64,000 nt of DNA. Origin: Pseudomonas entomophila (GTDB taxonomy: Bacteria > Pseudomonadota > Gammaproteobacteria > Pseudomonadales > Pseudomonadaceae). Where the stretch lies: the NCBI RefSeq assembly GCF_023277925.1, contig NZ_CP063832.1:3302001-3366000 (forward strand), read 5' to 3'. Made by a program: the position numbers and the translations under genes. The notes under the pieces were generated by a model. The model worked only from the letters and a program-made list of their open reading frames with translations, had not been told where the DNA came from and did not search any database. Below are positions 34,433 through 43,794 of the stretch, piece by piece (position 1 is the first letter of the stretch; every line of letters begins with the position of its first letter).

Positions 34433-34465
34433 AAAAAACGGGCCGTCACTGTAGCGACCGGCCCG
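34433..34465 (-). terminator. Terminator after trpS
   Basis: On the reverse strand CGGGCCG (34459-34465) pairs with CGGCCCG (34439-34445), extended inward by GTC..GAC pairing, and six U residues follow (A's at 34433-34438). It separates trpS from zapE. Confidence 0.8.
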
Positions 34466-34497
34466 CTTAATGGCAATCAGACTTGCGTCAAAGTGAC

Positions 34498-35847
34498 TCA
34501 GTCCGCCTGTGGCGCCAGGGCCTCGCGCAGACTCGCGATAGCCGCGTCACGGGCCTCGGCGGCCTCGAACTGCGGCCCGTCGGCAACCTGCTCGCCCCCC
34601 AACCAGAGCGAGAAGCCCAGGCCTTCGACCCGTACATCGGCCTCGCCACCCTGCTGCAGCTGCTTGCTCACGGCGCCTGCGCTCTTGCCATCGGCGAAGC
34701 TGCGCGACAGCAACAATTGCTCGCCGTCGGCGGCCAGCAGGCGGAAGCGGAAGCTGCCGTCTTCGTCACGGAAGCTGACGAAACGGGCGCTCTTGGCGGC
34801 TTTCTTCTTCACTTCGGTGGCGGCTTGCACGCTGGTGCGGAACGAACGCAGGCCAACCGCCTCTCGCAGTTGCTCGAGGAACGGCGTGGCGGTCTTGCGG
34901 GCCTTGGCGGCGCCGGCCAGGAGGATGTCCTCGAGATCCGACGGGCGCGAAATCAACTGGTGGTAGTGATCGCGCTTCTCGGCCAGCTGGCCGTCGAGCA
35001 GTTGGAACAGGCGCTGCTTGGCCTCGCCCCAGCCCAGGCCCTGCAACAGCTCTTCACGGAACTCGGCGCATTGCGTGGGCGTGGAGAAGGCCTGGAACAG
35101 GGTGAACAGGTGCGAATTGTCCGGATCCTTCGCCTCACCTGGTGCCTTGGAGTCGGTGACGATACGCGAGATGGCGTCCTTCATGTCCTTGGCACTGGTG
35201 AACAGGGGGATGGTGTTGTCGTAGCTCTTGGACATCTTGCGCCCGTCCAGCCCCGGCAGGGTGGCCACGCTTTCCTCGATCACCGCTTCCGGCAGGGCGA
35301 AAAAGTCCTTGCCCTGGCCGAACAGGTGGTTGAAGCGTTGGCCGATGTCACGGGCCATTTCCACGTGCTGGATCTGGTCACGGCCGACCGGCACCTTGTT
35401 GGCGTTGAACATCAGGATGTCGGCGGCCATCAGTACCGGGTAGCTGAACAGGCCCATGGTCACACCGGCGTCCGGGTCTTCGCCGGCCTCGACGTTCTTG
35501 TCCACCGAAGCCTTGTAGGCGTGAGCGCGGTTGAGCAGGCCTTTGGCGGCGACGCAGGTCAGCAGCCAGGTCAGCTCGGGGATCTCGGGGATGTCCGACT
35601 GACGATAGAAAGTGACCTTGTCCGGATCCAGGCCACCGGCCAGCCAAGTGGCGGCGATCTCCAGGCGCGAGCGCTGGATGCGCAGCGGGTCGTCGCACTT
35701 GATCAGGGCGTGGTAGTCGGCCAGGAAGTAGAACGAGTCGGCACCGGGCTGCTGGCTGGCGAGAATGGCCGGGCGAATGGCGCCGGCGTAGTTGCCCAGG
35801 TGCGGGGTGCCGGTGGTGGTGATACCGGTAAGGATGCGCGTGGTCAT
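34498..35847 (-). CDS. trpS: Tryptophanyl-tRNA synthetase with C-terminal extension
   Basis: Charges tRNA-Trp. It has 449 residues against about 330 for the usual enzyme. The class I nucleotide site [16 protein letters not shown] is at the N terminus and KMSKS is at 204-208. The normal catalytic and anticodon parts end near residue 335. After that comes a lysine-rich linker and a segment (about 353-400, [28 protein letters not shown]) that resembles the small DUF1508/YegP fold. The extension is probably general in Pseudomonas TrpRS; its role is unknown to me. It follows the hydrolase gene by 25 bases. Confidence 0.95.
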   Translation of the reverse strand: MTTRILTGITTTGTPHLGNYAGAIRPAILASQQPGADSFYFLADYHALIKCDDPLRIQRSRLEIAATWLAGGLDPDKVTFYRQSDIPEIPELTWLLTCVAAKGLLNRAHAYKASVDKNVEAGEDPDAGVTMGLFSYPVLMAADILMFNANKVPVGRDQIQHVEMARDIGQRFNHLFGQGKDFFALPEAVIEESVATLPGLDGRKMSKSYDNTIPLFTSAKDMKDAISRIVTDSKAPGEAKDPDNSHLFTLFQAFSTPTQCAEFREELLQGLGWGEAKQRLFQLLDGQLAEKRDHYHQLISRPSDLEDILLAGAAKARKTATPFLEQLREAVGLRSFRTSVQAATEVKKKAAKSARFVSFRDEDGSFRFRLLAADGEQLLLSRSFADGKSAGAVSKQLQQGGEADVRVEGLGFSLWLGGEQVADGPQFEAAEARDAAIASLREALAPQAD

Positions 35848-35872
35848 GGGTGTTCGCTTATTCAGGCTTGGC

Positions 35873-36508
35873 TCAGTTCGAAAGGCGCGGCAGCAGCAGA
35901 TCCTTCAGATCGGTCAGCTTGCCATGGAAGAAGTGTCCGCATTCTGCCACTTTCAGCAGCTCATGGGGGCGCGACAAGGCGTCGGACCAGTCGTATACCA
36001 GCTGCGGGTCGACGACTTCGTCGGTATCTGGCTGCACGATGGTCAGGGGAGCCCGCTCGGGCAGCGGGAACTGCTCCGTCAGGCGCATCACCGCCGGGGC
36101 GATCATGAACAGGTGCTGCAGCGCAACGCCCTCGGCCTCGAGGCGACCGGCCAGGCTGGTGGCGACGAAACCACCGAAGGAGAAGCCCATCAGCACCAGC
36201 GGCAGCTCGGGATGCCGTTCACGCAGCCAGGCCGCAACCGCCTCGGCGTCAGCTACCTCGCCCGCGCCCATGTCGTGGCTGCCGGCGCTCTGGCCGACAC
36301 CGCGGTAATTGAAACGCAAGGTCACATAACCCGCATCTCGGGCCGTGCGCTGCAGGGTCGAGACCACCTTGTTGAGCATGGTGCCGCCCTGGACCGGGTT
36401 GGGGTGGCAGATCAGCACCGCGCCACGGGCATCGGCCACGTCCAGGTACAAGGCTTCCAGCTGGCCGCAGGGGCCATCGATGAACAAGGGTGTTTCGCGG
36501 ATAAGCAA
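35873..36508 (-). CDS. Alpha/beta-hydrolase family protein
   Basis: A 211-residue cytoplasmic serine hydrolase. The N-terminal strand leads to [17 protein letters not shown], the oxyanion HPxP motif of this subgroup (dienelactone-hydrolase-like, COG2945). [12 protein letters not shown] and the nucleophile elbow MGFSFGG (Ser110) follow. The C-terminal [10 protein letters not shown] supplies the likely catalytic His. The substrate is unknown. It sits immediately upstream of trpS and may share its transcript. Confidence 0.85.
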   Translation of the reverse strand: MLIRETPLFIDGPCGQLEALYLDVADARGAVLICHPNPVQGGTMLNKVVSTLQRTARDAGYVTLRFNYRGVGQSAGSHDMGAGEVADAEAVAAWLRERHPELPLVLMGFSFGGFVATSLAGRLEAEGVALQHLFMIAPAVMRLTEQFPLPERAPLTIVQPDTDEVVDPQLVYDWSDALSRPHELLKVAECGHFFHGKLTDLKDLLLPRLSN

Positions 36509-36643
36509 GGCACTACTCCGTGACCTCGAGGAGGGTCGACTCGTCTAGCTGAGGAATTCTGTTCTGATTTGCGATCGCTCGCGGTATACAGCGCAGGTCT
36601 GAGCCGTTAACGTAAAGCAAAGCCGTTTATAGAGGAAGGACTC

Positions 36644-37081
36644 GTGGAACACTCGCTCCTTGTTTGGTTGCTGCCGACCCTGGCCCTGGCTGTCGGCGTC
36701 GTCGTCGGTTTCGCGCTGGCCCGCCTGCTGCCCAATGCGGCACCGAGCAACACCCAACGCCAGCTGGACGACATCCAGCAGCGCTTCGACAATTACCAGA
36801 ACGAGGTGGTCACCCACTTCAACAGCACCGCGTCGCTGGTCAAGAAACTCACGCAAAGCTACCAGGATGTGCAGGATCACCTGGCAGAGGGCGCCAACCG
36901 CCTGGCTCTCGACGAGCTGACCCGTCAGCGCCTACTGGCCGCGCTGCATTCGGAAGCGCCTCAAGGCCCGCGTGATCGCCTGACTCCGCCGAAGGATACC
37001 GCCGAAGTGCCGCGCGACTATGCACCGAAGGCACCAAACTCGCCGGGCATGCTCGATGAGAGCTACGGCCTCAAGCGCTGA
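36644..37081 (+). CDS. zapG: YhcB/ZapG-family inner-membrane protein (DUF1043)
   Basis: A 145-residue protein with one N-terminal membrane helix (about 7-27, LVWLLPTLALAVGVVVGFALA) followed by a long cytoplasmic coiled coil (QLDDIQQRFDNYQNEVVTHFNSTASLVKKL) and a proline-rich tail. YhcB/ZapG links cell division, envelope growth and shape in enterobacteria. The start codon is GTG at 36644 with AGAGGAAGG upstream. A terminator follows 15 bases after the stop. Confidence 0.9.
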   Translation: MEHSLLVWLLPTLALAVGVVVGFALARLLPNAAPSNTQRQLDDIQQRFDNYQNEVVTHFNSTASLVKKLTQSYQDVQDHLAEGANRLALDELTRQRLLAALHSEAPQGPRDRLTPPKDTAEVPRDYAPKAPNSPGMLDESYGLKR

Positions 37082-37096
37082 TTCGACGACATGAAG

Positions 37097-37120
37097 AAGG
37101 CCTCGCAAGAGGCCTTTTTT
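37097..37120 (+). terminator. Terminator of zapG
   Basis: AAGGCCTC (37097-37104), GCAA loop, GAGGCCTT (37109-37116), then TTTT. It is a clean rho-independent terminator. Confidence 0.92.
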
Positions 37121-37189
37121 GTGAGTGACACGCCGCCTGCGGCGTTGACCTTGAGGCTGACGCCCCCACAGGCATCTCGCCAGAGCTTA

Positions 37190-39880
37190 TCACCGGTACC
37201 AGGCCGCCCCCTGTTCTCCACACCCGTAACGCCTCCTGGCCTGCGCCAGTACCTCTGCCGGCAACACCCCTTGCCGCACCAGGCTGTACAAGGCCGCCAT
37301 CACCACCGCGTAACGGTCCACCTCGAAGAACCGCCGCAACTGCTGCCGCGTATCGCTGCGCCCGAAGCCATCGGTGCCCAGGGTGATATAGGGGGCCTCG
37401 ACATACTCGGCAATCAGTTGCGGCCAGGCACGCACATAGTCGCTGGCGGCGATCACCGGGGCATCACCGGCCAGGCAGCGACGCAGGTGGCTGTCCTCTT
37501 CGCCACCGGCCATGGTCTGCCTGCGCACATCCCGCGTCTCACGCGCCAGTTCACTGAAGCTGGTGACACTGAACACCTCGCTGTCGACCTGCCATTCGGT
37601 CGCCAACAACTCGCTGGCCGCGATCACTTCACGCAGGATTGCCCCCGAACCCAGCAGCCGAACCCGCCCTTGGGACTTGAGGGCCCGCTGTACGACATAA
37701 CGGTACATACCTAGCAGCACATCGCCATGCACCGCCTCCGGCAACGAAGGTTGTGGATAGTTTTCATTCATCACCGCCACGTAATGGAACTCGTCACATT
37801 GTTCTACCAGCATGCGCCGCGCCGCATGGTCGAGAATCACCGCCAGCTCGCCGGCGAAACACGGATCCCAGGCCCGGCAATTGGGCACCATGGCGGCCAT
37901 GACCAGGCTGGAGCCATCCTGATGCTGTAACCCTTCCCCACCCAGAGTGGTGCGCCCAGCGGTGGCCCCCAGCAACAGGCCCCGGGCGCGCTGGTCGGCG
38001 GCGGCCCAGATCAAGTCGCCGACGCGCTGGAAACCGAACATCGAGTAATAGATGTACACCGGCAGCATCGGTTCACCGTGTACCGCGTAGGACGTCGCCG
38101 CCGCGACCCAGGACGAGATCGCCCCGGCCTCGGTGATACCCTCTTCCAGCAACTGGCCGTCGCGGGCCTCCTTGTACGCCAGTAATGAACCGGCATCCTC
38201 AGGCTCGTAACGTTGACCGGCCGGCGAATAGATACCGATCTGGCGGAACAGGCTGGCCATGCCGAAGGTCCGCGCCTCGTCGGCGACGATCGGCACCACC
38301 CGTGGCCCCAACTCCGGTGCCTTCAACCAGTGCCCCAGCAAGCGCACGGCGGCCATGGTGGTGGACATCTCCTTGCCATCGGCGTGCAGGGCAAAGCCTG
38401 CGAACGTGTCTAGGTCCGGCACCGGCAAGCGGGCGCAGTCGCTGCGCCTGACCGGTAACGGCCCGCCCAGCGCGGCACGACGCTGGCGCAAATAGACCAT
38501 CTCCGCGCTATCCTCGGCTGGACGGTAGAAACGCAGTTGTTCGACCGCCTCATCGGACAGCGGCAGGTGGAAACGATCACGGAATGCCCGCAACGCCTGC
38601 ACATCGAGTTTCTTGGCCTGGTGCGCGGTCATCCGTGATTCACCCGCGGCGCTCATGCCGTAACCTTTCTTGGTCTTGGCCAGGATCACCGTCGGCCGGC
38701 CCTTGCAGGCCCTGGCCGCGGCATAGGCGGCATGCAGCTTGCGAAAATCATGGCCGCCGCGCTTGAGGGCGTTGATCTCCTCGGTGCTCATGTGCGCGAC
38801 CAGGCGCTGTAGCGCTGGGGCCTGGTTGAAGAAATGCTCCAGGTTGTAGCTGCCGTCCTTGGCACCGAGGGTCTGGAACTGCCCGTCGGGTGTTGCCGCC
38901 AGCTGGCGCAGCAATGCGTGCTCATGATCCCGGGCGAACAGCGCATCCCACTCCGAGCCCCACAGCACCTTGATCACGTTCCAGCCAGCGCCGCTGAACA
39001 GCGCTTCAAGCTCCTGGATGATCTGGCCATTACCACGTACCGGGCCATCGAGACGTTGCAGGTTGCAATTGACGATGAAGGTGAGGTTGTCCAGCCCCTC
39101 ACGGGCGGCCAGGGTGAGGCCGGCGGTCGATTCCGGCTCGTCCATCTCGCCATCGCCGAACACGCCCCACACATGGCGATCCGACGTGTCGAGCAGCCCA
39201 CGATGCTGCAGGTAGCGCATGAAGCGCGCCTGGTAGATCGCATTGAGCGGGCCGATCCCCATGGAGCCGGTAGGGAACTGCCAGAAGCCGGGCATCAACC
39301 AAGGGTGCGGGTAGGAACACAGGCCATTGCCGGCGACTTCCTGCCGGTAGTTGGCCAGTTGCTGCTCAGTGAGCCGCCCTTCGAGAAAAGCACGAGCATA
39401 AATGCCCGGCGCCGAGTGCGGCTGGAAGAACACCAGGTCGCCCGTGCGTCGCTCGCCGCCGCTTTCACCGCGGAAAAAATGCTGGAAACCCACCTCGAAG
39501 ATTTCCGCCGCCGAGGCGTAGCTGGCGATATGCCCGCCCAGCTCGCCATAGGCATGGTTGGCCCGCACCACCATAGCCAGGGCATTCCAGCGCAGGATGC
39601 CGGTAATGCGCTCGTCCAGTTCGAGATCACCGGGGTAGGCAGCCTGCTGCTCCACCGGCAAGGTGTTGCGGTAGGCGGAGAACGCCTGGGCCTCGCGCTC
39701 CAGGCCCAGCTCCAGGGCATGCGCCTGCAAGCGCTGCAACAGGAAGCGCGCCCGCGCCGGGCCGCAACGGGCCAGGGTAGATTCAAGGGCCTGGCACCAC
39801 TCGGTGGTTTCCACCGGGTCGCTGTCCAGGTTCACATCATGAGCGGTCAACGGCTCGTTCGGGTTCATCATCGCAACCAT
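37190..39880 (-). CDS. mdeB: MdeB-type 2-oxoacid dehydrogenase E1 (AceE paralogue)
   Basis: A homodimeric thiamine-diphosphate E1 component related to pyruvate dehydrogenase AceE, 896 residues. The TPP site is GDGEMDEPE at 242-250 with the matching Asn pair at 271/273, and conserved E1 segments continue to the C terminus. It starts 24 bases after mdeA, so the pair is almost surely one operon. In P. putida the mdeB product is considered a 2-oxobutyrate-active E1 that consumes the lyase product. No E2 or E3 gene is nearby, so it must borrow them or act with the main complex. GAGG lies 8 bases before the ATG at 39880; MNPNEP at 39868 is an alternative start. Confidence 0.9.
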   Translation of the reverse strand: MVAMMNPNEPLTAHDVNLDSDPVETTEWCQALESTLARCGPARARFLLQRLQAHALELGLEREAQAFSAYRNTLPVEQQAAYPGDLELDERITGILRWNALAMVVRANHAYGELGGHIASYASAAEIFEVGFQHFFRGESGGERRTGDLVFFQPHSAPGIYARAFLEGRLTEQQLANYRQEVAGNGLCSYPHPWLMPGFWQFPTGSMGIGPLNAIYQARFMRYLQHRGLLDTSDRHVWGVFGDGEMDEPESTAGLTLAAREGLDNLTFIVNCNLQRLDGPVRGNGQIIQELEALFSGAGWNVIKVLWGSEWDALFARDHEHALLRQLAATPDGQFQTLGAKDGSYNLEHFFNQAPALQRLVAHMSTEEINALKRGGHDFRKLHAAYAAARACKGRPTVILAKTKKGYGMSAAGESRMTAHQAKKLDVQALRAFRDRFHLPLSDEAVEQLRFYRPAEDSAEMVYLRQRRAALGGPLPVRRSDCARLPVPDLDTFAGFALHADGKEMSTTMAAVRLLGHWLKAPELGPRVVPIVADEARTFGMASLFRQIGIYSPAGQRYEPEDAGSLLAYKEARDGQLLEEGITEAGAISSWVAAATSYAVHGEPMLPVYIYYSMFGFQRVGDLIWAAADQRARGLLLGATAGRTTLGGEGLQHQDGSSLVMAAMVPNCRAWDPCFAGELAVILDHAARRMLVEQCDEFHYVAVMNENYPQPSLPEAVHGDVLLGMYRYVVQRALKSQGRVRLLGSGAILREVIAASELLATEWQVDSEVFSVTSFSELARETRDVRRQTMAGGEEDSHLRRCLAGDAPVIAASDYVRAWPQLIAEYVEAPYITLGTDGFGRSDTRQQLRRFFEVDRYAVVMAALYSLVRQGVLPAEVLAQARRRYGCGEQGAAWYR

Positions 39881-39904
39881 TGCGCAGGCCTCGTCCGTGG
39901 CGGT

Positions 39905-41101
39905 TCAGGCACAAGCCTTCAAGGCCTGGTCGATGTCGGCCAGCAGGTCGTCGAGGTCCTCGAGCCCCACCGACAACCGCACCAGCCCCTCCGAGATACC
40001 ATGGTGCGCCCGCTCCTGCGGCGTGTAGCTGGAGTGGGTCATGCTCGCTGGATGCTGGGCCAGCGACTCGGCATCCCCCAGGCTCACCGCCCGGCTGAAC
40101 AGTTGCAGGGCGTTCATGAAACGCCGCCCCGCCTCGATGCCCCCCTTGAGCTCGAAGGCGATCATCCCGCCCGGCAGGCGCATCTGCCGTTGGGCCAGGG
40201 CGTACTGGGCGAAGGATGGCAGGCCTGGGTAGTTGATCAGTTCCACCTGTGGTTGCCGCACCAGGTGCTCGGCCACCTGCTGCGCATTGGCGCAATGGCG
40301 GTCCATGCGCAGGGCCAGGGTCTTGATACCACGCATCAGCAACGACGCATCGTGGGGCGAGAGCACCGCGCCAGTCATGTCCTTGAGGCCTTCCAGGCGG
40401 ATCCGGTCGATCAACGCCTTGCGCCCGACGACCAGCCCGGCGGTGATGTCGCCATGCCCGGAGAGATACTTGGTGGCCGAATGCACGACTAGGTCGGCGC
40501 CCAGCTCCAACGGCCGCTGCAGATAGGGCGTGCAGTAAGTATTGTCGACCACGATGCTCAGGTCATGGCCACGCGTCGCGTCGGCCACGGCGGCGATGTC
40601 CACCAGTTGCATGTTGGGGTTGGCCGGGGTTTCGAAGTAGATCATTCGGGTTTTCGGGGTGATCGCGGCTTTCAGCGCTTGCAGGTCGTTGAGGTCGACA
40701 TGCTGGATCTTCACCCCGAACTCGCCGATGCCATGGTGCAGGTAGGCGAAGGTGCAGCCATACAAGGTGCGGCCGACGATCAGTTCGTCGCCTGGGCGTA
40801 GCAGGGTCCACAGCGTGGAGGTGATGGCGCCCATGCCCGAGGCCAGGGCCAGCCCGGCCTCGCCCCCTTCGAGCGAAGCCATGCGCTGCTCGAGCAAGGC
40901 CAGCGTGGGGTTGGAGATGCGGCTGTAGAAGTGCCCGCCTTCTTCGCCGGCAAAGCAGGCGGCGCCGTATTCGACGGTGGGAAAGGCATAGGTGGCAGTC
41001 TGGTAGACGGGGGGCACCAGGGCGCCGCCATGGGACAGCGGGTCATAGCCATGGTGGATGGCCCGCGTGGAAAAACCGGTGTTTTTATTGGAGTCGCGCA
41101 T
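39905..41101 (-). CDS. mdeA: L-methionine gamma-lyase
   Basis: A PLP enzyme that splits methionine into methanethiol, ammonia and 2-oxobutyrate. It has 398 residues, the length of P. putida MdeA, and key residues fall at the same numbers: Tyr114 and Cys116 (TLYGCTFAY), PLP lysine Lys211 (HSATKYLSGHGDIT), Lys240 and Asp241 (GLKDMTG). Cys116 in particular separates methionine gamma-lyases from cystathionine gamma-synthases and -lyases. It is transcribed divergently from the Lrp-type regulator mdeR and upstream of mdeB. Confidence 0.95.
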   Translation of the reverse strand: MRDSNKNTGFSTRAIHHGYDPLSHGGALVPPVYQTATYAFPTVEYGAACFAGEEGGHFYSRISNPTLALLEQRMASLEGGEAGLALASGMGAITSTLWTLLRPGDELIVGRTLYGCTFAYLHHGIGEFGVKIQHVDLNDLQALKAAITPKTRMIYFETPANPNMQLVDIAAVADATRGHDLSIVVDNTYCTPYLQRPLELGADLVVHSATKYLSGHGDITAGLVVGRKALIDRIRLEGLKDMTGAVLSPHDASLLMRGIKTLALRMDRHCANAQQVAEHLVRQPQVELINYPGLPSFAQYALAQRQMRLPGGMIAFELKGGIEAGRRFMNALQLFSRAVSLGDAESLAQHPASMTHSSYTPQERAHHGISEGLVRLSVGLEDLDDLLADIDQALKACA

Positions 41102-41123
41102 GGCAACAGCCTCTTGTGGTTTG

Positions 41124-41153
41124 CTATAAGCTTATGCCACTGGGCTGCTGCAA
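41124..41153 (-). promoter_or_regulatory. Candidate mdeAB promoter
   Basis: Reverse-strand TTGCAG (41148-41153) and TTATAG (41124-41129) are 18 bases apart in the mdeA-mdeR gap. The -10 region includes the small palindrome ATAAGCTTAT, which could be part of a regulator site. Prediction only. Confidence 0.4.
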
Positions 41154-41228
41154 TTTTTCCAAAGTAGCCCACTGTTCCCTGTGGTTTTTGAAAGAAAAAC
41201 AATAAAAATCGAACCAGGAGGGCAAACC

Positions 41229-41708
41229 ATGCCTTTGACCCTAGACCGTACCGACCGCGCCCTGCTGGCCGCCCTGCAGGACAACGCCCGCCTCACCGTT
41301 TCCGAACTCGCCGACCAGGTCGCCCTGACCACTTCGCCCTGCTGGCGACGGGTCAAGCTGCTGGAGGACAACGGTTACATCACCGGTTACCAGGCCATCC
41401 TCTCGCCCAAGTCGCTGGGCTTTGGGGTGACCGCTTTCGTCAGCATCATGATGGACTCGCACACCAAGGAGATGGCCCTGGCGTTCGAGCGCCGGTTGAT
41501 GGAAATCCCCGAGATCGTCGCTTGCCACAATGTGTCTGGGCGCTATGACTTCCTGCTGGAGATTCTGGCGCGGGACCTGGAGTCGTTTGGTGAATTCACC
41601 CGGGAGGTGCTGCAGCGGCTGCCTGGAGTGAAGGAGATCTATTCGAGTTTTTCCTACAAGGCAGTGAAGGAGCGGCGGGTGATTCCGGTGTCCGAGAAAC
41701 ATATCTAG
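41229..41708 (+). CDS. mdeR: Lrp/AsnC-family regulator of methionine catabolism
   Basis: A 159-residue Lrp-type regulator: N-terminal winged helix-turn-helix (LDRTDRALLAALQDNARLTVSELADQVALTTSPCWRRVKLLEDNGYI) and C-terminal ligand-sensing RAM domain (about 70-150). The start MPLTLDRTD at 41229 has AGGAGG just upstream. Divergent placement 127 bases from mdeA and knowledge of the P. putida mde locus indicate that it controls mdeAB. Methionine as effector is inferred. Confidence 0.92.
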   Translation: MPLTLDRTDRALLAALQDNARLTVSELADQVALTTSPCWRRVKLLEDNGYITGYQAILSPKSLGFGVTAFVSIMMDSHTKEMALAFERRLMEIPEIVACHNVSGRYDFLLEILARDLESFGEFTREVLQRLPGVKEIYSSFSYKAVKERRVIPVSEKHI

Positions 41709-41746
41709 GGCAGTGGTGAGAACGACTGCCTTGTACTGGCTGCACG

Positions 41747-41777
41747 GGCCTTTCGCCGGCAAAGCCGGCTCCTACAG
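41747..41777. repeat. Single REP unit
   Basis: CCTTTCGCCGGCAAAGCCGGC followed by TCCTACAG, one REP stem with the usual tail. It lies between the convergent mdeR and cysNC genes. Confidence 0.7.
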
Positions 41778-41835
41778 ATTCGGCCCTGATGACGAGGCGG
41801 GTACCCATGAGACTGGGTGTCGCTGCTCAGAAATG

Positions 41836-41860
41836 AAAAACCCCGCCGAGGCGGGGTTTC
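41836..41860 (-). terminator. Terminator of cysD-cysNC
   Basis: Reverse-strand AAACCCCGCC (41850-41859 side), CTC loop, GGCGGGGTTT (41838-41847), running into a short U tract at 41836-41840. It lies 18 bases after the cysNC stop. Confidence 0.85.
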
Positions 41861-41877
41861 TCACATCAGGCTATCGA

Positions 41878-43779
41878 TCAGATCGCACCACGCTGGCGCA
41901 GCACATCCAGCACTAGCTTGACGCCCTCATCAACGTTCAGCGACTGGGTATCGATCACCAGGTCGGCGTCCAGCGGCACATCGAACGGGAAGCTTTCGCC
42001 CGGGATGTTGTCGCCCCCAGCTGCATACAAGCCCTGTGGGTCACGCTCGCGGCAGGCCAGCGGCGACGCCTGGACGTACACGGTGATCAGACGCTCCTTG
42101 CCGATCAGCGCCTTGGCCTGTTCGCGGCCTTCGGCATCCGGGGCGACGAACGCGGCCAGGGTGAGCAGGCCGGCTTCGTTGAACTGACGCGCGACATGGG
42201 CGGCGCGGCGCCAGTTCTCGGTGCGCCCGGCACGGTCCTGTGGCAGGCCCTTGTTCAGGTCGTGGCGCAGGTTCTGGCCATCGAGCACATAGACCGCGCG
42301 GCCCATATCGAACAGCTTGCGCTCCACGGCGTAGGCCAGGGTGCTCTTGCCGGCGCCAGACAGGCCGCTGAACAGCACCGTGGCCGGCTGCTGGCCGAAG
42401 CGCAGGGCGCGCTCTTCGGTGGCGACGTGGGCCAGCTTGCCATGCTGGCCGGCGCTGCCGTGCGGCAGTACTGGCGGCGCGATGATCATGCCGGCACCCA
42501 CGGTGCCGTTGGTCAGGCGGTCGATGACGATGAACGCGCCAGTGGTGCGGTTGCTGTCGTAACCGTCCAGGGCGATGGCGCTGTCCAGCGCGACCTTGAC
42601 CCGGCCGATCTCGTTGAGCTGCAACGCGCTGGCGGCGCCCTGTTCGAGGGTGTTCACATCCACCTTGTGGGTGATGCTGGCGATCGAGCCCGGCACATAG
42701 CTGGTGGCGCGCTTGATGTCGTACTTTTTGCCCGGGAGCATTGGTTCCTCGGCCATCCACACCAGCATGGCGTCGAACTGGTCGGTCACCGCCGGGACGT
42801 TGTCGGCATGCACCAGCAGGTCGCCGCGGGAGATGTCGATCTCGTCTTCCATTGTCAGTGTGACCGCCTGGCCAGGGCCGGCGCTTTCCAGCTCACCTTC
42901 GTAGGTGACGATGGACTTGACCCGGCTGCTCTTGCCCGACGGCAGCACGACGATCTCGTCACCCTTGTGCACCACGCCACCGGCGATGGTGCCGGCGAAG
43001 CCGCGGAAGTTCAGGTTCGGACGGTTGACGTACTGCACCGGGAAGCGCAGGTCGGTGACGTTGCGGTCGGCGGCGATCTCGACGGTTTCGAGGATCTCCA
43101 TCAACGCAGGGCCCGTGTACCACGGCGAACGCTCGCTGCGGTTGACCACGTTGTCGCCCTTGAGCGCCGACATGGGCACGAAGTGCAGGCTCGATGGCTT
43201 GAGGTTGATGCCCTCGGCGAACTTCAGGTAGTCGGCCTTGATCGACTCGAAGACCTGCTCGTCGAAGTTCTTCAAGTCCATCTTGTTGACGGCGACGACG
43301 ATGTGCTTGATGCCCAACAACGAGGCGATGTAGCTGTGCCGGCGGGTTTGCGTCTGCACGCCGTAACGGGCATCGACCAGGATGATCGCCAGGTCGCAGG
43401 TCGAGGCGCCGGTGGCCATGTTACGGGTGTACTGCTCGTGGCCCGGGGTGTCGGCGATGATGAACTTGCGCTTGGCGGTGGAGAAGTAGCGGTAGGCGAC
43501 ATCGATGGTGATGCCCTGCTCGCGCTCGGCCTGCAGGCCGTCGACCAACAGCGCCAGGTCAACCTCTTCGCCGGTGGTGCCGGACTTCTTCGAATCGCGG
43601 GTGATGGCCTCGAGGTGGTCCTCGTAGATCATCTTCGAGTCGTGCAGCAGGCGCCCGATCAGGGTGCTCTTGCCGTCATCCACGTTGCCGCAGGTGAGGA
43701 AGCGCAGCAGCTCTTTACGCTCGTGCTGGGCCAGGTACGCGAGGATGTCCTCGCTGATCAGTTCGGATTGGTGCGACAT
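41878..43779 (-). CDS. cysNC: Bifunctional sulfate adenylyltransferase subunit 1 / APS kinase (CysNC)
   Basis: A fusion protein of 633 residues. The N-terminal part is the GTPase subunit CysN of ATP sulfurylase: GNVDDGKS at 31-38, [12 protein letters not shown]. The C-terminal part from about residue 460 is APS kinase CysC: P-loop GLSGAGKST at 472-480, [13 protein letters not shown] and [13 protein letters not shown]. Together with CysD it makes APS and phosphorylates it to PAPS. The fused form is usual in pseudomonads. It starts 15 bases after cysD. CysB control is expected from the pathway, not seen in sequence. Confidence 0.96.
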   Translation of the reverse strand: MSHQSELISEDILAYLAQHERKELLRFLTCGNVDDGKSTLIGRLLHDSKMIYEDHLEAITRDSKKSGTTGEEVDLALLVDGLQAEREQGITIDVAYRYFSTAKRKFIIADTPGHEQYTRNMATGASTCDLAIILVDARYGVQTQTRRHSYIASLLGIKHIVVAVNKMDLKNFDEQVFESIKADYLKFAEGINLKPSSLHFVPMSALKGDNVVNRSERSPWYTGPALMEILETVEIAADRNVTDLRFPVQYVNRPNLNFRGFAGTIAGGVVHKGDEIVVLPSGKSSRVKSIVTYEGELESAGPGQAVTLTMEDEIDISRGDLLVHADNVPAVTDQFDAMLVWMAEEPMLPGKKYDIKRATSYVPGSIASITHKVDVNTLEQGAASALQLNEIGRVKVALDSAIALDGYDSNRTTGAFIVIDRLTNGTVGAGMIIAPPVLPHGSAGQHGKLAHVATEERALRFGQQPATVLFSGLSGAGKSTLAYAVERKLFDMGRAVYVLDGQNLRHDLNKGLPQDRAGRTENWRRAAHVARQFNEAGLLTLAAFVAPDAEGREQAKALIGKERLITVYVQASPLACRERDPQGLYAAGGDNIPGESFPFDVPLDADLVIDTQSLNVDEGVKLVLDVLRQRGAI

Positions 43780-43794
43780 GATGAAACCCTGAAA

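Noticed and set aside
36545..36880. 111-codon minus-strand frame opposite zapG
   Set aside because: It is antisense to zapG and its ribosome-binding site; no supporting features.
41123..41136. ATAAGCTTAT palindrome as a defined MdeR operator
   Set aside because: It is short and contains a common hexamer. Lrp-type sites are degenerate, so a single palindrome is not enough evidence to call it.
41102..41228. Possible sigma54 promoter in front of mdeA
   Set aside because: TGGCATA is present, but the GG-to-GC spacing is 12, not 10, so it does not fit a -24/-12 promoter.
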